Positions 1 through 9,211 of a stretch of DNA of 64,000 nt are shown piece by piece. Source of the DNA: Actinopolyspora mortivallis DSM 44261 (GTDB lineage Bacteria; Actinomycetota; Actinomycetes; Mycobacteriales; Pseudonocardiaceae); NCBI RefSeq assembly GCF_000384035.1, contig NZ_KB913024.1, forward strand, positions 3,825,021 to 3,889,020, in the 5' to 3' direction. The translations under genes and the position numbers were made by a program. The first letter of the stretch is position 1. Each line of letters opens with the position of its first letter. The notes under the pieces are model-generated. The model saw only the letters and a program-made list of their open reading frames with translations. It was not told the origin of the DNA and ran no database searches.

Positions 1-243
1 CCGCCGATTCATCCCACCGCGAGCAGGAAGGCCGTCATATCCACGACGAGGTTGCGTCGCACAGCCAGACCACTCATGGCAGGGTCTATACAATCAGGCG
101 CTTCTCGTCGTACCTACCAAGACCGATCACCGTCGTATCCAACCTTCTACTGACACACCCCTCGGCAATCGACGACCTTCGTCACGCTGTTTTCACCATT
201 CGGACGATTCGAAGCCGGGGCACCACGGGTTAGCGTGGGAAGC

Positions 244-456
244 ATGAGAAAATTCGTGGAGCTCATCGGAACCTTGATCGTTGTCGACGGAATCGCCGGA
301 ATCTTGCACGAATTTACCGGTTGGTTCAGTCTCTGGGTCATAGTCCGATACCTCGAATTTCTCAATGGATACGAGATCTTCGCCAACATCGTCCTGATCG
401 TTGTTGGTGTCGTGGTGGTAACCGCGACCAACCTCGGTAAGACGAAAACAGCGTAA
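244..456 (+). CDS. small hypothetical membrane protein
   Basis: A 70-residue protein starting at ATG 244; an in-frame GTG at 235 is an alternative. It has two hydrophobic stretches (about residues 5-25 and 45-65) separated by an aromatic linker, and ends in a short basic tail, as expected of a two-helix membrane protein. I do not recognise the family. It is the only intact-looking gene in the first 2.2 kb. Its composition is less GC-rich than the genes further right, which fits an accessory or decaying region. No clear Shine-Dalgarno is visible, only GGGAAG. Confidence 0.6.
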   Translation: MRKFVELIGTLIVVDGIAGILHEFTGWFSLWVIVRYLEFLNGYEIFANIVLIVVGVVVVTATNLGKTKTA

Positions 457-574
457 CCTCCGTTACCTACCCCAGTCCGCGGAGCATGCGCACTGGTGAC
501 CTGGATCTCTGAAGGGGCGACCGCAGGGACAGCACAGGCGACCACCGCTCCTGCGGTCGCATAATTGCGTGCGC

Positions 575-1240
575 CACCGACGCGAACGATTGGACGCTGG
601 CCGAAGCCTGTGCGGAGAGACGAGGACTCCGACAAGGATGCGGCGACTGCTGGACGGTGTCACCGGGGAGGCCGGACGGGCCGCGCGGGACAGGGTCTGT
701 GCGTATGTGGCAGCATCTCGGTCTCGTCGAGGAGATCAGGTTCTGAACTACCCGCCTGTGAGGACACCACCCCCTGATGACACCGACACCTGCTGGTACA
801 CCGCCGGATCACCAGTACAGGCATCGGTCTCGAGCCAGCCTACTGCTGTCTGTACTCGTCCCCACAACCCCACCGGCACCATCGATGACGCATTCATTCA
901 GGTAGCAGGCGCCCGCCGGGCCAGCGAAAATATCTCCAGACCACCAAAAACGACTTCGGACCCGACCACGACCAGCGCCCTCGTCACGGCACGTGGTACC
1001 GCTACAGCCCGAGCTCCGGCAACGGGTTCATTCCGCTCACCCTTGCTGAGATCCGACTTTTTCTGACATACCTGCCCAACCCACCACATCACCCGAACCT
1101 GATCTCTCCTGGTTCGATGCCACCAACCCCACGAGAAAACCAGTAACTACCAACGAATACACCCGGACCACAACAAAGTGGTACTAGAATACCAACCGAA
1201 CTACCGACCTCTGCTCCGCTACGTGGTGAATGATTTACTA
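575..1240 (+). mobile_element. IS701-family transposase remnant (degraded)
   Basis: No single frame is open, but collinear pieces of an IS701-type transposase appear in successive + frames. An N-terminal piece reads NDWTLAEACAER (about 583-618), followed in another frame by RRLLDGVTGEAGRAARD. A central piece reads GTIDDAFIQVAGARRASEN (about 870-930), then TTKNDFGPDHDQ and WYRYSPSSGNGFIPLTLAEI (to about 1053), and a C-terminal piece YQRIHPDHNKVVLEYQ. The order matches the family (WTLAE near the N-terminus, VAGARWAIEE and KNEVGLDHYQ in the catalytic half, LIPLT.AEIRRL near the end). The length is far below a full transposase, so there are several frameshifts plus an internal deletion. The identification is from memory of the family and was not searched. 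Confidence 0.6.
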
Positions 1241-1245
1241 GGCCA

Positions 1246-1715
1246 ATGATCGAACACGTACTACCTGCGTCGGCTGTTGGACACGACATCTTCGGACATG
1301 ATCCTTCGGCGCACCTTTTGACGGAGGAAGAACCGTTGGTGGTCGATGCTTCCGAAAAACGCCGCCGCGAAGTTACACTGGGCCGCAGCTGCGCCCGTCG
1401 AGCTCCGCGAGAGATCGGGGCCACAAGTTCGGAAATACCCATCCTCAGTGGATCGCACCGAGACCTACCCGAAAAGCTACCGTGGGACAAGTCGTTGTTC
1501 AGCGTCAAGGAAAGCACTTTCAAGGCGTGGTTCCCACTCGCCAGAATTCGAACAAGCTTCTGCGACGTCAGCGTCACGTTCCTCCGAACACGGCAAATTT
1601 TATCGCAGAAATCCTGGCGGATGACTTTCCAGTCGACGGCGCCGCGATCACACGCTTCACGGGAAGCTTCGTCCTCCGGCGAGGATTTGTAGTGACCGCA
1701 GCAACCGCGTACTGA
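1246..1715 (+). pseudogene. 4'-phosphopantetheinyl transferase, broken
   Basis: From ATG 1246 the first 60 or so codons match the N-terminus of Sfp/EntD-type phosphopantetheinyl transferases: MIEHVLPASAV, then LLTEEEPLV, and KRRREVTLGRSCARRA. The frame then jumps to DKSLFSVKESTFKAWFPLA, the family's W/F-S-x-K-E-x-x-x-K-A motif. The central segment carrying the VGS.TH and D-A-E metal-binding motifs is therefore missing. Near 1540-1575 the frame shifts, and the family C-terminus continues in another + frame (FTGSFVLRRGFVVTAAT) to a stop at 1715. An intact enzyme would be about 220 residues and would activate carrier proteins with coenzyme A. This copy cannot be active. Confidence 0.82.
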
Positions 1716-1888
1716 CTCCCCCTGACAGTCCAGCAGCATTCGCGATAACGGAGGTCCAATGTGTTGGTTTTGAGATGGTATTCAACTTCCCGACAGACCG
1801 TGCAGATCGCGGCCTTGTGACCGCGGCTGTATTGACAACGGCCCGTCAGGAGAGGGGCGAGCCCCCAGTTCGGACACGTGCTGGCTGA

Positions 1889-2225
1889 AGCCGACAACTG
1901 ACGGCGGATCTGTCGGTCAGCCTGGTGCACAAGGTCAGAGCCCGTGCCGAACGGCCTGTGGAAGGCGAACTCACCGAAGACCTCCGCCGGGCGCGTGGCA
2001 AGGAAGGCATTCTGTTCCGCGTGGCGGACACCGCTGTGGAACACCGGACGATTCGGTGCGCACCGCCCTGTATCCACTGGTCGAGGAGAAGGCCCTGCGC
2101 GAGCTGGTCACCGAGGCCGGGGCCAACCCGCACACGTTCCAAGCCAAAGTACACACCGTGCTGTGCGAGTCGTACTTGAACCACTACCGGCGGATACTAC
2201 CCGCATTATCGGCCGCACCGGAGTT
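1889..2225 (+). pseudogene. Tn3-family transposase fragment, frameshifted
   Basis: An internal piece of a Tn3-type TnpA. Frame 2 reads LTADLSVSLVHKVRARAE and then GKEGILFRVADTAVEH up to about 2046. Frame 1 continues with VRTALYPLVEEKALRELV and [14 protein letters not shown]. Inserting one C near 2047 restores a continuous reading (AVEHPDDSVRTALYPLV), so a single-base deletion separates the halves. An in-frame stop at 1886 marks the left edge, and homology fades after about 2225, before the usual EFRCNNTAYRPV region. The catalytic DDE core is absent. No terminal inverted repeats were seen. Confidence 0.7.
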
Positions 2226-2278
2226 CCATACCCAACACGACCTACCGAGCCGCCGCCCAGGAAGCACCACCGGATGAC

Positions 2279-2944
2279 TCACCCGTGTTGCGGGTCCAGC
2301 CCCACCGGGCAGGACACCCCGGTACCGGCGATGCCACAGTAACCGTTCGGATTCTTGCCCTCGGAAAGATACTGCTGGTGGTAGCCCTCGGCGTAGTAGA
2401 ACCGCCCGAGCTCGGCGATCTCGGTGGTGATCGTGCCGTGCCCGGCCGAGGTCAACGCCCGCTGGTAGTGCTCCCGACTCGCCTCGGCCACCTCACGCTG
2501 CCGCTGGTCGGCGGTCAGGATCACCGAACGGTACTGCGAACCCACGTCGTTGCCCTGACGCATCCCCTGGGTGGGGTCGTGGTTCTCCCAGAACACCCGC
2601 AGCACCCCCGCGTAGTCGATGACCCGGGGGTCGAAGACCACCAGCACGACCTCGGCGTGCCCGGTCAGCCCGCTGCACACCTCCTCGTAGGTGGGGTTCG
2701 GTGTGTAGCCGCCCGCGTAGCCGACAGCGGTGACCCACACCCCCTCGGTGCGCCAGAACGTCCGCTCGGCACCCCAGAAGCACCCCATCCCCACCACGGC
2801 GGACTCGGTGCCCTCCGGGAAGGGAGCGAGGATGCCGCGGTCCGGGTACACGGCGTGCCACCGGGGAACCTCCAGGGGAGTGGAGCGCCCCGGCAGGGCC
2901 TCGGAGGGATCGATCATGCGGGTCCTGTCACCGAACAACGCCAT
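2279..2944 (-). CDS. msrA: peptide-methionine (S)-S-oxide reductase MsrA
   Basis: A cytoplasmic repair enzyme that reduces the S-epimer of methionine sulfoxide, free or in protein. The 221-residue product has the family signature GCFWG at residues 54-58 (catalytic Cys55), followed by the GYAGG and GHAEVV motifs. C-terminal cysteines in [13 protein letters not shown] would act as resolving thiols. The length is normal for the actinobacterial form, which has an N-terminal extension of about 45 residues. The start is the ATG at 2944. The gene lies 54 nt downstream of the acyltransferase gene on the same strand, so the two may be co-transcribed, though nothing links them functionally. Confidence 0.95.
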   Translation of the reverse strand: MALFGDRTRMIDPSEALPGRSTPLEVPRWHAVYPDRGILAPFPEGTESAVVGMGCFWGAERTFWRTEGVWVTAVGYAGGYTPNPTYEEVCSGLTGHAEVVLVVFDPRVIDYAGVLRVFWENHDPTQGMRQGNDVGSQYRSVILTADQRQREVAEASREHYQRALTSAGHGTITTEIAELGRFYYAEGYHQQYLSEGKNPNGYCGIAGTGVSCPVGLDPQHG

Positions 2945-2998
2945 GCTCCCAGCCTACGCCGACCCCCACCCCGGGGTGGAAGGAACGACCACGGGAAC

Positions 2999-4318
2999 TC
3001 ACTCCTCCTGTCGGCGCGGCGGCACCCGGGGCAGCACCGGAGCGGTCTCGTCCGGGGCCACCTCGACGGGGACGATGGGGGTGGTGCCCAGCGGCTCGGT
3101 CGGCCGGTCGTCCAGGGCGGGTTCCGAGCCCCTCGCCCGCCCGGGCGGCTCCGGCTCGGCGGCCCGGGGGACGGCTCCCTCCCGACCGTCGGAAACCGCC
3201 CCGGCGGGGGCTTCCGCCCGCTCGGCTCCGCGTCCCCGCGTCGAACGCCCGCCGGGGACGTAGTGCCGCAGCCCCATGGTGGGTTCCTCGACGAACTTCC
3301 ACGACAGCGTGCCCACCACGTAGGCCAGCGGAGCCGCGCAGGCCAGCAGCAGCCACTGGTTGCGCACCCCGGCCATCACCAACAGCTGTTGGATGGGGAA
3401 CCCCCACACGTAGACGCCGTAGCTGCCGTTGACCCACACCGCGGGCACCCGCAGCCACGCGGGCCAGAAGTGGCCGGTCACCACGACCGCGTAGCTGACC
3501 GAGAGGGTCATCCAGAACGAGGTGGCCGTGCTCATGGGCATCGCGAACAACGCCACCAGCGCGGCCCCGGCGGCCAGCGGGGACAGCGGGATCCGGTAGA
3601 GGTTCAGCACCACCCCGATCGCGAAGGCCACCAGGAAGGCGATCAGCGGTTCCAGCGGAACACTCAGCAGCGAACCGGCACTGTTGGCCCCGGGGTCGTG
3701 CTCCAGCCAGCGGTCGACGACCGCGAGCACCACCAGCGCGGCCACGGCCAACCAGCGGGTGCGCACCCGTCCCGCGCCCGACAGCAGCAGCACGAACAGC
3801 CCCGCGTAGGCGAGCAGCTCCATCGGCAGTGTCCACAGTGACCCGTTGATCGTGCCGTGCCAGGGGTTGGCGGTGAACACCCCGGGAAGGTGGTGCTCCA
3901 GGGTGAGCATCCCGGCGTTGTTCACCACGTACGCCCAGGTGCCGTGCGCGGTGAAGTACTCCCCCACCGCGAGGGTGGTGACCAGCGGACCGATCACCAG
4001 CGCGCAGGCCAGCGAGACGGTCAGCATGGGCGGCCACAGCCGCAGCACCCGTTTGACGGCGAACCGCAGCGGATGCGGATCGCGCATCCAGCTCTCGGTG
4101 ATCTGGAAACCGCTCATGGCGAAGAAACCCATGAGCACCCCGTGGTCGGGCTGCACCGGCCATTCCGGCGGGAACATGTCGTTACCGCTGACCAGTGGAT
4201 AACTGTGCCCGTAGATCACGATCAGAGCGCCGATCATGCGAATCCAGGCGAAACCGTGGTTCGGTTCCGCGAAATACTCGGGATGCGCGTGATCGACGCG
4301 CGGAACGCGCTCGCCCAT
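2999..4318 (-). CDS. OafA/YrhL-type acyltransferase, membrane-bound
   Basis: An acyltransferase-3 family protein of 439 residues with about ten hydrophobic segments. Such proteins move acyl groups across the membrane onto surface sugars or other carriers. The characteristic R-x10-H is present (Arg27 and His38, in IRMIGALIVIYGHSY). After the last helix (about residue 340) comes a 90-residue tail rich in Pro, Arg, Glu and Ala, presumably cytoplasmic and disordered. The start ATG at 4318 is preceded by GGAGG at good spacing. The acceptor substrate cannot be told from sequence; no polysaccharide gene adjoins it, although the glycosyltransferase fusion lies 1.5 kb away. Confidence 0.88.
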   Translation of the reverse strand: MGERVPRVDHAHPEYFAEPNHGFAWIRMIGALIVIYGHSYPLVSGNDMFPPEWPVQPDHGVLMGFFAMSGFQITESWMRDPHPLRFAVKRVLRLWPPMLTVSLACALVIGPLVTTLAVGEYFTAHGTWAYVVNNAGMLTLEHHLPGVFTANPWHGTINGSLWTLPMELLAYAGLFVLLLSGAGRVRTRWLAVAALVVLAVVDRWLEHDPGANSAGSLLSVPLEPLIAFLVAFAIGVVLNLYRIPLSPLAAGAALVALFAMPMSTATSFWMTLSVSYAVVVTGHFWPAWLRVPAVWVNGSYGVYVWGFPIQQLLVMAGVRNQWLLLACAAPLAYVVGTLSWKFVEEPTMGLRHYVPGGRSTRGRGAERAEAPAGAVSDGREGAVPRAAEPEPPGRARGSEPALDDRPTEPLGTTPIVPVEVAPDETAPVLPRVPPRRQEE

Positions 4319-4482
4319 CCCCGGTGACCTCCGAACACGTGGTAACAGCTCGGAGTAGCCTAACGTCGACGGCGGTTTCGCTGGGCTCAGCGTGCGCGGT
4401 TCGACGGATCGTTATCCGGCCACTGCCCCCGTGTGGACGGGAAAGGTGCGAAAATGACTGACGGTCGCGGGGGGACGCGGCC

Positions 4483-5757
4483 GTGAATCCGGAAAGGGCT
4501 CAAGCGGTGACCTGGCAAGACGAGCTGCAACAACTGGACGCGGAACTCGCGGCGGGACGGATATCCGCCGACGAATACCGGCAGCGGCGCGACACCGTGC
4601 TCGGACGCGCCCACGCCGAGCAGTCGGAACAGCCGGAGAGCTCCTCGGGTGGGTTCCCGGCGCAACAGCCTGCCTGGCCCCAACAGACCGGCTTTCCCGG
4701 ACCGGGGCCGGGTGAAAGCGGGCCGCACCAGAGCCCGTTCCCACCGGCCTTCAGCTGGCAACAGTACGGCGAGCAGCCACAACCCGGGACACAACCGCCG
4801 CCCCAGCCCCCCGCCGGGGACAGCACCCAGGTGGTCAACGTCAACCAGCCCCCGCAACAGAGCATGCCGCCGCAGGGCCCGGCGAGTCCTCCCCGGGGCT
4901 GGCCGAGCTCCGGGCAGTTCCCTCCGGCCGCGGGTGCCGACCAGGGCGCGTGGGGGCAGCAGCCGTGGGGCGGTGAGGCACCGGGGACACCGTGGGGCAA
5001 CGCGGACCTGCCCCCGGAACACGGGGACACCAGCTGGATGCGCCAAGGTCCCGAGGTCTTCGAGGCGGCGGGCAAGTCCGGCAAGGGCAAGGTCGTCGGT
5101 CTCGCCGTCGGTGGCGTGCTGCTGGCCGGGGTCATCGTCGCGGTGGTGTTCTTCGTGCTCTCCGGGCAGGAGGCCGAGACGCCCCCGGTGGCCGAGGGAC
5201 AGCAGCAGACCACCACCTCGTCCACCCCCACCTCCACCGAGCCCCCGTTGCCGGAACCCCCGGAGGCCAAAGGGCCTCCGCCGAGCCCGGACCAGGTGCT
5301 GATCCAGTCCCCCGAGGGCGAGCAACACCCCTACAACGGGGTGATGGGGCCGGCCTCCCTGGAGGGAACTCGTTCCGAGGTGCTGCCCCCTCCGGTGCGG
5401 GACTTCGCCCTGGCCAACGGCGTCCGCAACGGCTGGTTCCGGGGAACCGACCCGACGAAGAACCCGATCGGCACGAGCCTGATCGCGGTGAAGATGCCCG
5501 ACGAGGCCACGGCCGAGCAGCTCACCGCGAAGTACCGGGAGCAGCAGCGGAAACTGGTCCAGCTCGACGACCTGTCCTACCAGGGCGTTCCCGTCTACTC
5601 GTCCGGGGAGACCCTGCGTACCGCCTACACCACCCACAGCTGGATGGTGATCATCGAGGTCCGGACCCAACAGGCCCCGCAGGGCGAGGCCCAGAACCTG
5701 TTCACGGGCCTGCTGAAGAAGCAGCTCGCGAAGAACCCGCCGACCGTGCGGGAGTGA
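4483..5757 (+). CDS. membrane-anchored protein with Pro/Gln-rich linker
   Basis: A 424-residue protein. The N-terminus (WQDELQQLDAELAAGRIS) is a short helical SHOCT-like segment, followed by about 160 residues rich in Pro, Gln and Gly. A single transmembrane helix follows (about residues 205-228, VVGLAVGGVLLAGVIVAVVF), then a Thr/Pro linker and a compact C-terminal domain of about 150 residues that would lie outside the cell. Similar architectures occur as conserved hypotheticals in Pseudonocardiales. The start could be GTG 4483 or GTG 4507. The gene is transcribed divergently from the acyltransferase and ends at a hairpin shared with the convergent fusion gene. Function unknown. Confidence 0.85.
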   Translation: MNPERAQAVTWQDELQQLDAELAAGRISADEYRQRRDTVLGRAHAEQSEQPESSSGGFPAQQPAWPQQTGFPGPGPGESGPHQSPFPPAFSWQQYGEQPQPGTQPPPQPPAGDSTQVVNVNQPPQQSMPPQGPASPPRGWPSSGQFPPAAGADQGAWGQQPWGGEAPGTPWGNADLPPEHGDTSWMRQGPEVFEAAGKSGKGKVVGLAVGGVLLAGVIVAVVFFVLSGQEAETPPVAEGQQQTTTSSTPTSTEPPLPEPPEAKGPPPSPDQVLIQSPEGEQHPYNGVMGPASLEGTRSEVLPPPVRDFALANGVRNGWFRGTDPTKNPIGTSLIAVKMPDEATAEQLTAKYREQQRKLVQLDDLSYQGVPVYSSGETLRTAYTTHSWMVIIEVRTQQAPQGEAQNLFTGLLKKQLAKNPPTVRE

Positions 5758-5780
5758 CCCGCACGGTCGATCCCGAAGCG

Positions 5781-5813
5781 CCGGCGGTGCGGAAGCCGTT
5801 TCCACACCGCCGG
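5781..5813. terminator. bidirectional hairpin between convergent genes
   Basis: CCGGCGGTG at 5781-5789 pairs perfectly with CACCGCCGG at 5805-5813 across a 15-nt loop. It lies exactly between the stop at 5757 (+) and the stop at 5816 (-), so it can end both transcripts. Confidence 0.65.
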
Positions 5814-5815
5814 AG

Positions 5816-8800
5816 TCAGCCGCTCACCAGACGTTTCAGCTCGGCCAGGGAGACGTCGGGGCCGAACTGGGCGGCCACCCCGGCACGTCCCGCCTCGGAG
5901 AGCCGGTTCCACTCCGCGTCGTCGGTGAGCAACCGCACCACGTGCTCGGCCAGCCCGGCTGGCTCGTCGGCGACCAGCACGTCGCGTTCCGGGGCGAGGC
6001 GGATGCCCTCCATCGCCACTTCCGTGGCCACCACCGGAACCCCACAGGCCAGGCTCTCGCCGACCTTGCCCTTGACTCCCGCGCCGAAACGCAGCGGCGC
6101 CAGGCTCACGCGCGTGCGGTCGTAGAAGGCGGCCAGATCGTCCACCCAACCGTGGACCTCGACCCCCTCGCCCCGCAGGGCGCGGACCTCCTCCGGCGGG
6201 TTGCTGCCGACGATGTGCAGCCGCGCCTCCGGGCAGCCGCGCCGCACCAGCGGCATGATCTCCTCGACCGCCCACCGGGCCGCGTCCACGTTGGGCGGAT
6301 GGTCGAAGCCGCCGACGAACAGCACGTCCCGGCGGTTCTCCGGGCCGTCCGTGTCCTGCCGCACCTCGTGCACATTGGACAGCACGCGCACGTCGGCGTC
6401 CTCGACCAGCTCGTTCAACAGCCCGCGCTCGGTCTCCGAGACCACCAGCGTGACGTCACAGCTGCGCACCAGCCCCAGCTCCAGTTCCCGCGAGGCGAAG
6501 GCCTTCCGGCGCAGCGCGCCCGCCAGCTCGAAGTCGGACTCGGACTCGGCCACCTCGGCCTGACGCCGCAGACGCACGAAGTGCAGGTCCACCGTGTCGT
6601 AGACCACCAGGGCCTGCGGCGCGTTCAACCGGAGCTGCTCCAGCAGACTCCACGCCACCTGCGGGCGGGACAGCAGCACCGTGCTGATCTCCGAGCCCGC
6701 CTCGTCCAGGAAGGCCTGCTGCAGGCGCGGCTCGCCCAGCACCGTCACCCCCAGCCGCCGCAACCGGGCGGTGTAGGGCTGCAACTCGGCGTGGTTGTTC
6801 GGGAAGAACACCACCCGCGCGCCCAGGGAGACGAGCTGTTCCAACAGCCGCCACATCCGCACCGAGCCGGAGTCGAAGTCGGGACGCGGAACCTGGTGGT
6901 CCTTCACCAGCACCAGCGGCCCGAAGTGCCCGTAGGTGCCGCGCTGGCGCGCCAGCCACAGGTTACGGGGGCCCGCCTCGGGAAGATGCTGGGAACGCAG
7001 GGTCTGCGACCACTTCTCCACGAAGACCCGGCGGTTCGACTCCTGGTAGCGCTTCAGTCCGGAACCCACGTCCGTGCCGTTGGAGACCCCCTCGTGGTGC
7101 ACCACGGAGGCCGCGGGCTGCACCACGGTGCGGTACCCGGCCCGTCGCACCGCGAACGCCAGGTCGGTGTCCTCGTAGTAGGCCGGGCTATAGCGGGTGT
7201 CGAAACCTCCCAGCTCGGAGAACACCCCGGCGCGCACGAGCAGCGCCGCCCCCGAGCAGTAGTCCACGTCGCGCAGCACGTTGTGCTCGGCCGCCCCGGG
7301 GTCGCCGCCACGTCCCAGGTTCCACCCGCTGCCGTCCGACCAGACGATCCCGCCGCACTCCTGCAACCGGCCGTCCGGGTAGACCAGTTTGGCCCCGACC
7401 AACCCGATCCGCTCGTCGGAGTCCACGGCCGCCACCAGCTCGTCCAGCCAGGACTCGGTGACCTCGGCGTCGTTGTTCAGGAAGAACAGCAACCTGCCCC
7501 GCGCGTGTTCGGCACCCAGGTTGCAGGCCCCCACGAAACCGAGGTTGCTCTCGGTGCGCACCAGCCGAACCCCGCCGCACCGCTCCAGGTACCACGCACT
7601 GTCGTCGGGGGAGGCGTCGTCGACGACGATCACCTCGAACGGCACCGAGGACCGGTGCCCGGAGAGGCTGAGCAGGCACCTGCGGGTGTACTCCCACTCG
7701 CCGTGCACGGGGATCACGACACTGACGTCCGGCTCGGTGCTGTGGGGAACGTCCACCGGAGCGCCCGGTTCGGCCTGGCGCGCTCCCGCCGGACCACGAC
7801 CCATGGCGAACTCGTAGACGTCCCGGCGCGCGGTGCCGCGCGGAGCCACCCGCTCCACCACGCGCCGGTATCTGGTGACGGCGCGCTGCACCAGCGCCGA
7901 GTTCTGCTCCTCCAGCTCGGCCACCCGACGCCGTGCCGTGTCCAGTTCGGACTCCAGTCCGGAGACGGTCTCACGCAGCCACTCGATGCGGGCCGCCTCC
8001 CGCTGCTGTTCCAACCCCAGTTCGTGCAGCCGCTGGTGCAGCCGGTCGCGTTCCCGCTCGGCCTCGTCCGCTCGGCTCTCGGCGGACAGCCGGGCCGACT
8101 CCAGTTCGCTGATGCGGTTCTTGAACTCGGCGGCCTCGGCGCGGTTCCTGCGGCAGAGCTCGTTCAGGCGGGCCACGTCGGCCACCGCCTCGTCGCGCTG
8201 CCGCACCACCTCGTCGAGTTCGGCCCCCGAGCCCCCGGCGGCCAGTTTGGCGTCGGCGTCCAGCAGCACCGCCGCGGCCGGAACCTGGGGGAGCTGGCGA
8301 TCCGAGGCCATGCCCAGCAGGTAGGTGTGTCCCACTCCCTGCTCCACCCGCCAGTGCCCGGAGTCCCGCTGCCGCAGCGTCTGCAACCGCACCCCGTCCG
8401 CGGCGATGTCCGGCTCCCCCGGCTCGCAGGGCGTGACCAGCGAACCGACCGCGACGTTCTGCTTGAGCAGCGCGGCGTGCCGGAAGGAGTCCTTGAGCAG
8501 CGCCTCGAACTGCGGTGCCGCCAGTTCCCTGACGTGGAAAGGATTCTCGTTGCCGTGCTGGTCGTGGTAGACGGCCGTGTCCGGGGTACTCATCAGCAGG
8601 AGCCCGCCCGGGGCCAGGGCGGAGCGGATCAGCCGCAGCACCGCGTCGTGGTCGGCGACGTGTTCGATCGCCTCGAAGCACACCACCACGTCGAACGGCG
8701 CCTCGTCACTGACCGCCTCCGGGTCGGTCATGGAGCCGATGCGGAAGCGGAGGTTGCGCCCGGCGTGGTTCTCGGTGGCGTGGCGCACCGCGTCCTCGTC

Positions 8801-9034
8801 GATGTCCACCCCGACCACCTCGGCGGCCCGTTCGGCGAGCATCACCGCCCCGAATCCCTCACCGCTGGCCAGGTCGAGCACGCGCCTGCCACCGACCAGA
8901 CGCGTGGCGATCGCGTAGCGGTGGTAGTGCTCGTAGATCACCTGCGCGTCGTCGGCCCACGGCACACACCGCTCGCCGGTCCACTCGATCAGCCTGTCCG
9001 GACGCCGCGCGTCCCGGTCGCCGTCCTCGCCCAT
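5816..9034 (-). CDS. methyltransferase / coiled-coil / GT2 / GT4 fusion
   Basis: A 1072-residue multidomain enzyme. Residues 15-240 are a class I SAM methyltransferase (LDLASGEGFGA for SAM binding, VCFEAIEHV). Residues 265-400 form a charged coiled coil rich in Glu/Arg heptads. Residues about 430-690 are a family 2 glycosyltransferase (VSVVIPVHGEWEYTRR, VDDASPDD, FLNNDAEV, YYEDTDLAFAVRRAGY). Residues 705-1072 form a GT4-like domain (DVLFVGGFDHPPNVDAARW, FGAGVKGKVGESLACGVPVV). The start ATG at 9034 follows GGGGG. No signal peptide or membrane helix is present, so it is probably a cytoplasmic or membrane-associated glycan assembly protein. The coiled coil probably sets the distance between methylation and chain extension. 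Confidence 0.9.
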   Translation of the reverse strand: MGEDGDRDARRPDRLIEWTGERCVPWADDAQVIYEHYHRYAIATRLVGGRRVLDLASGEGFGAVMLAERAAEVVGVDIDEDAVRHATENHAGRNLRFRIGSMTDPEAVSDEAPFDVVVCFEAIEHVADHDAVLRLIRSALAPGGLLLMSTPDTAVYHDQHGNENPFHVRELAAPQFEALLKDSFRHAALLKQNVAVGSLVTPCEPGEPDIAADGVRLQTLRQRDSGHWRVEQGVGHTYLLGMASDRQLPQVPAAAVLLDADAKLAAGGSGAELDEVVRQRDEAVADVARLNELCRRNRAEAAEFKNRISELESARLSAESRADEAERERDRLHQRLHELGLEQQREAARIEWLRETVSGLESELDTARRRVAELEEQNSALVQRAVTRYRRVVERVAPRGTARRDVYEFAMGRGPAGARQAEPGAPVDVPHSTEPDVSVVIPVHGEWEYTRRCLLSLSGHRSSVPFEVIVVDDASPDDSAWYLERCGGVRLVRTESNLGFVGACNLGAEHARGRLLFFLNNDAEVTESWLDELVAAVDSDERIGLVGAKLVYPDGRLQECGGIVWSDGSGWNLGRGGDPGAAEHNVLRDVDYCSGAALLVRAGVFSELGGFDTRYSPAYYEDTDLAFAVRRAGYRTVVQPAASVVHHEGVSNGTDVGSGLKRYQESNRRVFVEKWSQTLRSQHLPEAGPRNLWLARQRGTYGHFGPLVLVKDHQVPRPDFDSGSVRMWRLLEQLVSLGARVVFFPNNHAELQPYTARLRRLGVTVLGEPRLQQAFLDEAGSEISTVLLSRPQVAWSLLEQLRLNAPQALVVYDTVDLHFVRLRRQAEVAESESDFELAGALRRKAFASRELELGLVRSCDVTLVVSETERGLLNELVEDADVRVLSNVHEVRQDTDGPENRRDVLFVGGFDHPPNVDAARWAVEEIMPLVRRGCPEARLHIVGSNPPEEVRALRGEGVEVHGWVDDLAAFYDRTRVSLAPLRFGAGVKGKVGESLACGVPVVATEVAMEGIRLAPERDVLVADEPAGLAEHVVRLLTDDAEWNRLSEAGRAGVAAQFGPDVSLAELKRLVSG

Positions 9035-9211
9035 CGTGCCCCCTTGTCGTCACCGAGCACCGACGATTCTGCTCCACCGCGACGGCCGCACGGGTGCCCG
9101 TACCGTCAATTCTGCCCAAAATGGCGAAAGTTCTTCCCGACCAGGGGGCTGTTCCCGGGAAGGACGCCCGCCGGGGAGGCGGTGTCGCCGGCGGGCGAGC
9201 GCGCGTGGCGG

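Noticed and set aside
9-78. A 22-codon minus-strand ORF (MSGLAVRRNLVVDMTAFLLA and two more residues)
   Set aside because: Too short, with no family or context; it could be the end of a decayed gene but nothing supports it.
2285-3841. A 518-codon plus-strand frame opposite msrA and the acyltransferase
   Set aside because: It is the mirror of real minus-strand genes, with His/Arg/Gly-rich antisense composition.
3833-3841. A further DnaA-box-like TGTCCACA inside the acyltransferase gene
   Set aside because: A single partial match within coding sequence is expected by chance.
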